DNA of 64,000 nucleotides from Romanomermis culicivorax (lineage: Eukaryota; Nematoda; Enoplea; Mermithida; Mermithidae), in the NCBI GenBank assembly GCA_963922205.1, contig CAWUHX010000122.1, forward strand, positions 248,001-312,000. Direction: 5' to 3'. Positions 10,940-19,813 of this stretch are shown piece after piece. Under the pieces are notes generated by a model. It searched no databases, was not told the origin of the DNA, and saw nothing but the letters and a program-made list of their open reading frames with translations. The position numbers were made by a program, and so were the translations under genes. The stretch's first letter is position 1, and each line of letters opens with the position of its first letter.

Positions 10940-13900
10940 TCAAATGTCTAGCTGAATACCGGAGAGGGCTAATCCCCAACGGGCAATGCGAGGGGACCGG
11001 TTTTCCTTTTGTAAGACTGCCTGAACTGCTGTGTGGTCAGTGTGTACAATGACATGTTGCTGGAAAAGATAGGGGCGGAAATACTTGACAAATTCGACTA
11101 CTGCAAGGGTTTCCAACTCAGTGATCGGATAGTTGCGTTCTGCGGGTTTCAATGTGCGGCTCCCAAAAGCAATGGGGCGATCTTGACCTTTACTATCTAG
11201 CTGACTGAGAATGGCGCCAATTCCGAGTTTTGAGGCGTCAGTTTGCAGGATAAAGGGTTTTGTGAAATCGGGATGCTGTAGTATTGGGGCATGAATGAGT
11301 AATTCTTTTAGCTTAGTGAATCCATTTTGCTGTTCAGGGCCCCAGGAAAATTCTGAGTTCTTTTTGAGTAGAGATGTGAGGGGGCTAGAAACTTGAGAGC
11401 AATTTGGGATGAATCTGCGATAATACGAGGGTAGGCCAAGGAATGACTTAACTTCTTTTGAGCTTTTGGGTGTGGGTATGTCATAAATGGCCTGTACCTT
11501 ATGGGGATCTGGTGAAATTCCTTGCTGAGAAATGACGTGGCCTAAGTATTGGACTTGGGGCTGGCAGAATTTGCATTTTTGTATGTTTAGCTTAAGGCCT
11601 GCTTGTGAGAATCGGGCAAGAATAGTGTCTAAACGTTCCAGCATTTGGGCATGGGAGTCTGCGAATACCAAAACATCGTCGAGATATACAAGGCATGTGT
11701 TCCATTGCAGACCCGAAAGAATAACATCCATTAACCTTTGGAATGTGGCTGGGGCATTGGTGAGTCCAAAAGGGAGGTAATTGAATTGATACTGGCCGGC
11801 TGAGCAATTAAAGGCCGTTTTTTCTCTGTCTGCTTGTGCTATGGGAATGGAATAGTATGCATTGGATTGGTCAAGGGACGTAAAATATTTCATCCCACGG
11901 AGGGTGTCCAGAATTTCGTCTATCCCGGGCAAGGGGTAGGTATCTTTTTTTGTGACTTTGTTGAGGCCTCGAAAATCAATGCATAAACGATGGCCTCCAT
12001 CTTTTTTGGGAACTAAAACTGTGTTGGTACACCATGGGGAGTTGCTTTGGCTTATGACACCTGCTGCTGCGAGTTGCTCAACTTCTGCTTGTATGATTTG
12101 CTTTTCTTTTGGGGAAGTCCGATAAAGTTGTCTATGTACGGGTTGGGAGCCATTGGTGTCAATTGTATGTGAAACGATGGTGGTTCTACCTAAGTCCATT
12201 TTGGATTTAGCATATAATGTGGGATACTTCGATAGGGCGCGTAGGAGTTGCATTTTTTCTGCTTCCGTGAGGTCACTGGAGGTTAAATTGACATTTTCTT
12301 TTAACCATGTGAATGTGTCAAACCGGTTGGGCTGGTTTTGCGTTGAAGGGGTTAGATTAGCGGGAGCATTTTGTTTTGGGATGTAACAAGAGACTGTGCC
12401 AATGCATGTTCCAGGGTAAAGAATTTGAGCTGTTTCTTGCGTGTTTAGGACGGATATACGTATGCGACTGTTTTGGTTTTCTGAGATACAAGCTGCGAAA
12501 TGGACTTTGGGATTCTGTTTGGGTTTCGGGGTGAATTCAAGCTGTTTGACCTGTAAGTACGATTTGGGCAAGGGGACAGTAAATTCGGTTACTGTACGCG
12601 GTGGTAATTCTAATTTCTCATCCAAATAAGTTCCACCACGAGTTGAAAGAGGGCTATATTCTAGGCCATCACAGGGTATTATAACATTGCCAAATTTGAC
12701 GTGTGATTTTTGATTGTTGATAGTGTATTCCGAATATCGACTGAGAAAGTTTTTGCCTAGAAGGATGTCTGCTGTGCAATCTTTTTGGACATGGACCATG
12801 ATTGTTTCCTGGATCGTTTGGGCTGTTACTGTGACAAAAGTGGTTCCCACAAAGTGAATGGGAAGATTATTTGCTGCTTTTGCTTGGACTAGCGGGGGTT
12901 TCATGTCTAACTGTAAAAGTTGAGCGATTCGGGAATCAATGAGTGAGTAAACTGCACCAGTGTCAATCATGCCTTTTGTCATTAATTTGCCGTTAAGTGT
13001 GATTGGAATATGAGGGGTATGTTTCTCAGGTACATTTTGGGGTGGCTTATTTGATGCAGATTGGTGAATTTGATTAATGAGTTCGATTGCAGGAGTTCGG
13101 GGGGTATCAATATCGACAAGGACGTATTTCTGCTGTGTTTGTGCCCCACGACGATTAGCTAATTCTAAGAGAGCATGGCCGAATGATGGGGGAATGGTCT
13201 CATGTAAATGTCTGTTGTTTGATGGTATTTCGTATGCATGTTCGTTTGTGGCATGATTCTTCGGAGAGGGGAAATATTTTCGAAGAACGAGAAACGAATA
13301 AAAGATGCCTGCAATAACTACAGTAATAACGGCGAGATTGATAATGATTTGCAGGGGTCCTTTGAGTAAATTGTTTAATCCGTCCGTGAGACTTTGGGTG
13401 GTACCAGTTATTACATGTTCTATGCCTTGACCGGCGCCAGAGAGTGTATTTCCGAGTGCTTGGCCAGTGCCTGAGATCATGTTGTAAACTGTATCAGAAT
13501 TGAGAGACATTTGGGCGGTGTAATTGACGAGTTTTTTGACAATGTTTTCGAGTGTGTGAGTTTTGTAAATGTATTGTTTCAAAAAGAGTAAGTTGGTTGA
13601 AATAGTTGCAAGTTGATCATGAAAAATGGCGGGTGTATTAAAATGAAAAAGGGAGAAATTTTGGTTCCAGACGATTTCTAAAGGTAAATTTGTGACATGC
13701 GGGGATCCTGTTTCACTGACCCATGTATTATTCTGTTTGTAAAGGGCTACATGCATGTGATGGCAGTCAACGGTTTGTGAGAAAGGGGTCAAATCGTTGC
13801 CTCCTGGATTTGAAAACATGAGTTCAGTTCCTATGAGGATGGGCAAAAGTTTGTAGCATGTTTGGTTGATTTTGTGGTTGTAAAAGACTTTGGATGCGTT

Positions 13901-16741
13901 TACCTGCTTGCAGGGCCAGACTGTGAGGGCTTCTCCTGTGAATTCTGCTATGATGTCCGTTCGCTGTAGGAATGCACGCGCTCCAAGGGTTGCATCAAGA
14001 CGCAAAATTTGCCATATGAGATCAAGGTGACGTTGTGCCTGTCTGCATAATTCATTCCATACATTTTTGAAATTTTGAATTTCGAATTCCTGTATTTTGT
14101 CTGCTAGATAGTTTAGTTTTGCATTGATGGGTTCAAAATCATCAAAATCGTATAGTGTAGTATGAGTTTCGTTGGTTTTTGGGGTTAAAAATGCGTTATG
14201 ATGTGGTGTGCTTTTGTCTAATTGTACAATAATGCCTTGTTCGGTTAGAATGCTGTCTTGGATTTCTGGGCAATTGGGGTTTGAAAAGAGTGTGTTTTTA
14301 ACCGAAAATGCACCTTGTAGCTCTTCTATTATCATGTGTGTTTGCGTGAGTTTGATGGGATGTGTATTTTTGTATTCGAAAGGACATAGGTTTTCAAATG
14401 CTGTTTCATTCCAGATAATGGATCCGTCGGCTGTGACACAATGACCTGATGTCGGTTTGCATGACCCCAGGTCACCTAATGTACCTGTCATAGATTTTCC
14501 ATTCCAAGATGCTATTTGTCCTATTTCTATGATGACGTTAGTGACCGAGGTACAATGGTCTGTACAACACCATGTGTATTCTACGCTTAGGGAGTTATTT
14601 GTTGACCAAAATCCTGGTTGGGTTTCGTATAATTTTTGACCGTTGTGTTCTTTGTCTATAACGATTGCCTTACAAACATGTGGGGTTAGATTTTGCATTT
14701 CGGTTTTGTCGAAGACAATACCTTTTGATCCAAAAAATCCTGTATTAGTACAAATTTTGCATTTGCGAACACTGCATTTGTATGCGTCTGTAATGTGGGG
14801 CTTAGTGGAGGGGATATAGATTTTTCCGAATGTTTGTACGGGTTTGTCTACTGTGGAAGGGGGCATGCATGATACAAGTTTTGGTATGCTGACTGAGTGA
14901 CCGCTCAATGAAGTTCCACACATCTGAAATTGGGCACTACACGATGTGGGGATTATTATACATAAAAATATACAATACAATGGCCAATGTAGTGTTTTAG
15001 TGGAGGCGGCAGGGTACTGTGTTTTTTCGCTCTGCTCGATTTGGCGTAGCAGTTTTTGGTGTTGTCCTTTTGCGATTTTGAGCTGGGGGAGTGGCCGGTT
15101 TGCAATCTGAACATTCTGTAAAAATTTAGAAGTTGAGTTATGGGATGGGGTTTGGACTTGCTTACTTATGGGGGTCGGTAGAAGCGTTTGGCGGGGGCAG
15201 AATTGGTAGGGTTCGGGGGTCAGGCCATGGAGAAGGGATAACAAATTGCGGCCTGTTTTCGACGGGGTTTCGGGGGCGGTGGGCGGCGTTGTGTCTTGCT
15301 TTCGGGGGACCTTGTAGCCTAGGGGGATGGTGGGCGGCGATTTTTCGATTTTTTCAGCTTCAGGCGTAGGGGGTGGTGACATGGCGCACCAATCGGGTAC
15401 GTCCAGATCAAGGACGTATTCGTCGCTACGGCGGTGGGTGTTGGGCATGATAGTCCCTAAAGTAGTCTGAGGGCCGTTAGTTATGGCGGGTAATTTTGAG
15501 TAAAATGCGGGGTCGTCAATGTCCATGAGGGGTTGGGGTTGCCTGTACTCAATGCAATTTTGAATATTACGACTTTGCTGATTTGGACAATATCTGCTTG
15601 TATGACCTCTCTGCTTGCATATAAAACATTGAAAATTGGAGTAGGGTTTTGAAGGGCAGTTATCTGATCTATGTCCTGTTTGGGAGCAGTGGATGCATGG
15701 GCTTTTGCAATCACGTGTACTGTGATTATTACGGAAACAGATTTCACATGATTTTCGGGTGCCTACTGATTTACAATTACGAGCTACGTGTCCTATTTGT
15801 CCACACTGGAAGCATGTGGGTTGCCTGGGGGTGGTATTGTTCCTGTAAGCATTATTCCTGCTGAAAGTATTGTTACTGAAATTGTTGTAGCTACTCTGTT
15901 GTTGGGGTTGAGGTTTTTGTTTGATCTGCAACTGTAAATCTTTTACTTGTTGTTCTAACTGATGCAAAAGATCCTGTTGGTCTGTGTTTTTGGTGAGGGA
16001 AAAGATGGGTTCGGGTTTTGGGGGTATGAAGGGGAGGGCGTTAGACTTTAACTCATTTCTAAGAATTTGCTGTTCAATGTAAGCTGCTTCGTCTGACATT
16101 TCTTTTAGAGTTGCGAACCTTCTATACTTAATTGCTTCCCTGATTTCGTTTTGCATGCCTTCTACAAAGAGGGGTTTTATGATCATTTCTCGTGCATCTG
16201 TGTTAAAGTTAGGGTAGGCGAGGGTTGCGAGATGTTCTAGATCGAATAAGAATTCCGTTACTGTTTCTGAACGCTTTTGTTTTCTTTCGCGTAAGAATTG
16301 TTGATGTAGCTCATTATCTCTATTGTTTGGGAAAAATGCCTGTAATGCGACTTTATACTGCTCGTATGTGTGGGGAGGGTTTTCGGAATTTGCTAAACTT
16401 TTGAATTTTGCTAACGCGGCTCCTCCTAAATGAATCTCTAAACATGCCAACTTTAACTGTACGTCTGTATCTTTCATGCCTTGGAGTGCCATGAATTGTT
16501 CTAATCTTTTGTTCCATTCACCAAAATGTTGGGTCACGCCGCCTGTGAATACTGTAGGTTTCGCGTAGAAATTGTTTGCCATGTTATTACGAATGTTTGC
16601 TGTTCTTAGATCGTCTATTAGGGTGGGGTTTACTGTATTCTGATTCAATTGTGTGCGTAGGGTACGAAAATGTTCTGAAAATAAATCGTTTATCTGTTCT
16701 CTAACGATTTCTCCTAAATGATCTTGCGTTTGGTGGGTCAT
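10940..16741 (-). CDS. Gag - envelope-like - protease - RT - RNase H polyprotein
   Basis: The start chosen is the ATG at 16741; the frame is open to about 17135 but with no earlier ATG. In order: Gag capsid-type region (about 16560-16050) with motifs of the Ty3 Gag family; four CX2CX4HX4C zinc knuckles (about 15811-15587) where one or two are usual; a proline-rich linker; the envelope-like segment (13265-15007); aspartic protease with M-I-D-T-G-A and an I-L-L-G flap-side motif (about 13024-12725); RT with F-R-G-L-N-K, L-P-F-G-L-T-N-A-P and Y-L-D-D (about 11669-11692); RNase H with Q-T-D-A-S and E-T-L-A-V. Cleavage by its own protease is expected. It ends at TGA 10940-10942, and the same frame continues into integrase. 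The long coding region with few breaks implies recent activity. Confidence 0.93.
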   Translation of the reverse strand: MTHQTQDHLGEIVREQINDLFSEHFRTLRTQLNQNTVNPTLIDDLRTANIRNNMANNFYAKPTVFTGGVTQHFGEWNKRLEQFMALQGMKDTDVQLKLACLEIHLGGAALAKFKSLANSENPPHTYEQYKVALQAFFPNNRDNELHQQFLRERKQKRSETVTEFLFDLEHLATLAYPNFNTDAREMIIKPLFVEGMQNEIREAIKYRRFATLKEMSDEAAYIEQQILRNELKSNALPFIPPKPEPIFSLTKNTDQQDLLHQLEQQVKDLQLQIKQKPQPQQQSSYNNFSNNTFSRNNAYRNNTTPRQPTCFQCGQIGHVARNCKSVGTRKSCEICFRNNHSTRDCKSPCIHCSQTGHRSDNCPSKPYSNFQCFICKQRGHTSRYCPNQQSRNIQNCIEYRQPQPLMDIDDPAFYSKLPAITNGPQTTLGTIMPNTHRRSDEYVLDLDVPDWCAMSPPPTPEAEKIEKSPPTIPLGYKVPRKQDTTPPTAPETPSKTGRNLLSLLHGLTPEPYQFCPRQTLLPTPISKQVQTPSHNSTSKFLQNVQIANRPLPQLKIAKGQHQKLLRQIEQSEKTQYPAASTKTLHWPLYCIFLCIIIPTSCSAQFQMCGTSLSGHSVSIPKLVSCMPPSTVDKPVQTFGKIYIPSTKPHITDAYKCSVRKCKICTNTGFFGSKGIVFDKTEMQNLTPHVCKAIVIDKEHNGQKLYETQPGFWSTNNSLSVEYTWCCTDHCTSVTNVIIEIGQIASWNGKSMTGTLGDLGSCKPTSGHCVTADGSIIWNETAFENLCPFEYKNTHPIKLTQTHMIIEELQGAFSVKNTLFSNPNCPEIQDSILTEQGIIVQLDKSTPHHNAFLTPKTNETHTTLYDFDDFEPINAKLNYLADKIQEFEIQNFKNVWNELCRQAQRHLDLIWQILRLDATLGARAFLQRTDIIAEFTGEALTVWPCKQVNASKVFYNHKINQTCYKLLPILIGTELMFSNPGGNDLTPFSQTVDCHHMHVALYKQNNTWVSETGSPHVTNLPLEIVWNQNFSLFHFNTPAIFHDQLATISTNLLFLKQYIYKTHTLENIVKKLVNYTAQMSLNSDTVYNMISGTGQALGNTLSGAGQGIEHVITGTTQSLTDGLNNLLKGPLQIIINLAVITVVIAGIFYSFLVLRKYFPSPKNHATNEHAYEIPSNNRHLHETIPPSFGHALLELANRRGAQTQQKYVLVDIDTPRTPAIELINQIHQSASNKPPQNVPEKHTPHIPITLNGKLMTKGMIDTGAVYSLIDSRIAQLLQLDMKPPLVQAKAANNLPIHFVGTTFVTVTAQTIQETIMVHVQKDCTADILLGKNFLSRYSEYTINNQKSHVKFGNVIIPCDGLEYSPLSTRGGTYLDEKLELPPRTVTEFTVPLPKSYLQVKQLEFTPKPKQNPKVHFAACISENQNSRIRISVLNTQETAQILYPGTCIGTVSCYIPKQNAPANLTPSTQNQPNRFDTFTWLKENVNLTSSDLTEAEKMQLLRALSKYPTLYAKSKMDLGRTTIVSHTIDTNGSQPVHRQLYRTSPKEKQIIQAEVEQLAAAGVISQSNSPWCTNTVLVPKKDGGHRLCIDFRGLNKVTKKDTYPLPGIDEILDTLRGMKYFTSLDQSNAYYSIPIAQADREKTAFNCSAGQYQFNYLPFGLTNAPATFQRLMDVILSGLQWNTCLVYLDDVLVFADSHAQMLERLDTILARFSQAGLKLNIQKCKFCQPQVQYLGHVISQQGISPDPHKVQAIYDIPTPKSSKEVKSFLGLPSYYRRFIPNCSQVSSPLTSLLKKNSEFSWGPEQQNGFTKLKELLIHAPILQHPDFTKPFILQTDASKLGIGAILSQLDSKGQDRPIAFGSRTLKPAERNYPITELETLAVVEFVKYFRPYLFQQHVIVHTDHTAVQAVLQKENRSPRIARWGLALSGIQLDI
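13265..15007 (-). other. Envelope-like glycoprotein segment inside the polyprotein
   Basis: This ~580-residue segment lies between the Gag linker and protease. It begins with a hydrophobic signal-like stretch (near 14990-14935) ending S-C-S-A. A Cys-rich ectodomain follows with a C-C-T-D-H-C cluster, about 20 cysteines and several N-x-S/T sequons, then a long helical region (about 14130-13970), then a glycine-rich stretch and a strong single transmembrane segment (about 13349-13280) with a basic tail. This is the layout of a type I viral glycoprotein. Which viral glycoprotein family it comes from could not be fixed from sequence; a negative-strand RNA virus origin is a guess. The same segment, truncated, is in the element at 19386-23219. 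Confidence 0.75.
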
Positions 16742-16970
16742 TCTTGGTTTACGTTGGGATTTCTGCTTAAATGCTTCAATTTTTGCTTCACGCTGTATTC
16801 GTTTAAATGTATCGCTTAATGTCTCGTTGGAGGGGATTTCCAGTTTGCTTTCTACGAATACTGTCTTACTGTAGGAAATGATTACTACTGTATTATCTAA
16901 TGCTTCTAAACGCCCGGATAAGAGTACACCTAACTGGGGGCAGGGAGTTCCACTGGTTAACGTAACGGTA

Positions 16971-16979
16971 CGGTCACCA
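16971..16979 (-). other. Candidate primer-binding site
   Basis: TGGTGACCG begins five bases inside the 5' LTR border on the minus strand, where Ty3/Gypsy elements have a site complementary to a tRNA 3' end (TGG pairs with CCA). The tRNA was not identified. Confidence 0.45.
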
Positions 16980-16984
16980 AAATA

Positions 16985-17879
16985 TGTAACGACCAGATTT
17001 GTGTGAGGTACTTTACTTCTAACCAATCCGTCGATACGGCGGGGACAAATAACGGGACGGGGGCGCGGGCGAATGGCTACAATAACAACGGGGATCGACA
17101 GTCGCTTGAACGTCGACAATAAACGCGCTTCGAATTAAAATACGGACGGGGGCCTCGGTTTAAGTTGCTTTCGAATAGTCGGCCGCTTGCAAATGTATAA
17201 AAAGACGGGGCGAGCGCGGAAGTCAAAACGGAAAAACCACAAGAATAAGAACCAGAAAAGATCAAAATCACGCTTTGCTTCTTCTTTTATACGGCGATTT
17301 TGGCCACTCCCTGGGCGTCGCGGGAGGTCGAGCTTCTGTCCATCTTCTTCCGCCAATCGTCGTTTCCTGCTACGCTTTTTATGCTTTCTTAATTACGCCT
17401 CTCTAATGCTTTTCTGGTACCGTATGCTTTCTGTGCTTCACTTGCTTTCTACGGTGGGCTTGGCCACACCTTTGTGCTTCTGTGCATGCTTCCTGTATCG
17501 GTTTCTCTGTATACACATGTTTTGTGGGGCAGCCGCTACCGTTACACTTGAGACTACTGTACGGTGGGGCTTCTACGCATTTTACTGTGTGCAGGTGTTG
17601 TTTACGATTTTTAGGGGGGATTACGGTAGCTGTGGAATGTGTAGTTTAGTGTGGGTTCTAGGGGAACAGCTGCCGTTTGTGCAAATTAATTAGGGCGTCT
17701 TAATTGGGCTACCCGGGTGTGAACGGATCAAAATAAAGTACTTCACGTAATTTTGTAGGAATGTTTGGGTGTGAATCCCAGACATCCTTGAGACGATAAA
17801 AATAAAATAATATCTAATAAATGTCTATTACATACAGTATGCTACATATTTACAGTACTGCTTTAGCAGGTACGTTACA
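16985..17879 (-). repeat. 5' LTR of the 9.3 kb element
   Basis: 895 bp, TGTAAC...GTTACA when read on either strand because the ends are inverted repeats. It matches 8586-9480 except for about 11 substitutions (for example at the GAACAGC/GAATGGC site). It contains a minus-strand TATA box and, 80 bp away, a plus-strand TATAAAAAG. Confidence 0.95.
17284..17291 (-). promoter_or_regulatory. TATA box in the 5' LTR (U3)
   Basis: TATAAAAG on the minus strand, so transcription would start near 17260 and run into the Gag frame. The first in-frame ATG of Gag is at 16741, giving an untranslated leader of about 520 nt. The identical site is in the 3' LTR near 8885-8892. Confidence 0.5.
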
Positions 17880-17883
17880 GACT

Positions 17884-19381
17884 TTCAAAACTTTACGCTT
17901 AAGTTTTCCCTAACTATCTCAGGACAGCGCCGTATGAGGTTCTTTTGATAATGTGCTAAGCGAGATGTCCTGCTGACAATAAACGACCGTAAATATTGCG
18001 ACATGGCTGAATAAACGGACATAAACAAAAATAATCTTGTTAACGGTTAGGATTCAGATCGACGAGGGCCAATTCAAAACTATGATCTTTCCATGCACAG
18101 CTTCTCGCCGTCCAGACATTCAACATACTGTAGACGATTCGAAAATGATTTCACCGAAACGAACTTTTCTTGGATGACATTTCATTATATATTCAACTGA
18201 AACAATTATCTATGCGACGTAAAATTACAAATTAGTGTGTAATACATGATATGAGTTTCATTATGGACAACAGACCTGTCGAACTTTTCGAACGAATTAT
18301 ACGATCAATGGCGTTTTTTGAATGCTAAAATGAAAGATAAAATCAGAGTCCATATAGCCGGGCGTAATTTTGTCTAGATTCAAAAAAATGAATCATTATA
18401 ATCTGAGACTGAAATGATCTTTAAATTTTTTTTTGACACCCCTCGTAAGTCAAACGTTACGTGGTTTTGTTCCTCGGATATATTTCTGTTTTAGAAGTCT
18501 GTTTTTCTTGAAAAGCTTCTAAATAATAAGAGTGGAAAGCATGTACTGATTCATTTTTTTTTTGATTTTCTGCTGAAACATGTGTCACATAGGACTGCGA
18601 TTTTGTGAGCATACTCAACTGGCCTTAATGTCTTTTTTGGGCGAAAAATTTTACAGCAAAAGTTTTGTTTAAACGCTTTCAACGACAGCACTGGTTTGTA
18701 TCATTTGTTTGGGAGCATATTTGCAATACAACCTGAAATTTAAAAAGTCCGAATAATGTCGGACTATAGCGCCTTGAATTTAAAATGATACAAGCAAAGT
18801 AGGTTCAATTTGATACGCAATTTTTACGTGGTGGAAAGCTTTATACTGCAGAAAAACGCGAAGTTTCTCCATGTTAAATGGAAATGCCAAATCATTAAAA
18901 AAGCCATACATGTAACAGTAACTTATTAACTATTTGTGATTCTTCTTCATTTCATGTGATATATGCCTGAGACTGTGCCTGCTTTATCTTAAAACTTGGT
19001 TGGTTTCGGTGCTTCTTTTCTTAGTCTACACCCTTTTTCAGTTCAAATTTCTTCTCTATCTTTATTGAGAGGCATAATATGTTGGCAAGATATTCAATGT
19101 AGGCAACTTCAATACTTGAACGGTCACATTACTGTAGGATATGGGATCTGCGTCTGAGAAGAAAAATTACGTTTCATGCAAACAGCAGTAACCAGATCAA
19201 ATCAGGCACAGCACAAGGAAGGCAGGTGCTTGTAATTGTATTGTGAAATAAATATATATTATTGAGCTGAGAAAAGTAAAAAATTAGTTTCAAGGCCTTT
19301 TATTACAGAAATAATCAGCTCAAAAATTTGTTTGCTCTCCCCCTCCCCGAATCACAAAAAAGTGAAGGGATCCTCCCCTAC
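17884..19381. other. Intergenic with a dispersed repeat, no gene
   Basis: AT-rich. The part at 18480-18780 is a copy of the CTATAGTC-type repeat listed at 24330. The remainder shows nothing recognisable. Confidence 0.45.
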
Positions 19382-19385
19382 CAAT

Positions 19386-19778
19386 TGTAACGAATGGTTT
19401 ATTCGTTGATATTCATTATTTCTTGCTTTAACTTCCTTGTACGATTTTCTGTAATGTCCAATCTATCGCTTTTCCATAACTAACTTTTCTAGTTTGATTC
19501 CATGTTTTGTGTTTACTCTATCGCTATAATTTTGCTATAATTAGCTATCTATCGGAGCTCGATCGTTCTAACGGGAATAATATTTACTTAGCTGTTTTAC
19601 TGCTTATAAACGTTTGTGATAATGATGGATTAGGAGAGAGAATTAGAGCCGATCTATCAGTGTGATTCGCCATAACTTTAGTTGCCTTACGCTATATTGT
19701 AACGGCTACTCAACGTCTACGATATTGGCTTTGTATTACGGCTATCCAATAAAAGCTTAATATATCGTTATCGTTATA
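19386..19778 (+). repeat. 5' LTR of the deleted element
   Basis: 393 bp, TGTAACG...CGTTATA. Matches 22827-23219 with about seven substitutions, grouped near its 3' half. Confidence 0.93.
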
Positions 19779-19813
19779 TGGGGGGTCATCAAAACTAATT
19801 ATTCGAATTTTGT

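Larger units (their letters stand above)
8586..17879 (-). mobile_element. Complete Ty3/Gypsy-type LTR retrotransposon with internal envelope-like gene
   Basis: A 9294 bp element flanked by a 4 bp target duplication GACT (8582-8585 and 17880-17883). Both LTRs are 895 bp, start TGTAAC and end GTTACA, and differ at about 11 positions by eye, so the insertion is fairly recent. On the minus strand the order is 5' LTR, primer-binding site, Gag with four zinc knuckles, envelope-like glycoprotein, protease, reverse transcriptase, RNase H, integrase, polypurine tract, 3' LTR. RT-RH-IN order is that of Ty3/Gypsy (Metaviridae). The whole coding part is one frame broken by a single TGA between RNase H and integrase. 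The single-ORF design recalls Cer1 of C. elegans; relationship not tested here. Confidence 0.95.

Noticed and set aside
16742..17119. N-terminal extension of the polyprotein into the LTR
   Set aside because: The frame is open but its apparent start is TTG; no ATG precedes 16741, and the Arg-rich sequence has no match.
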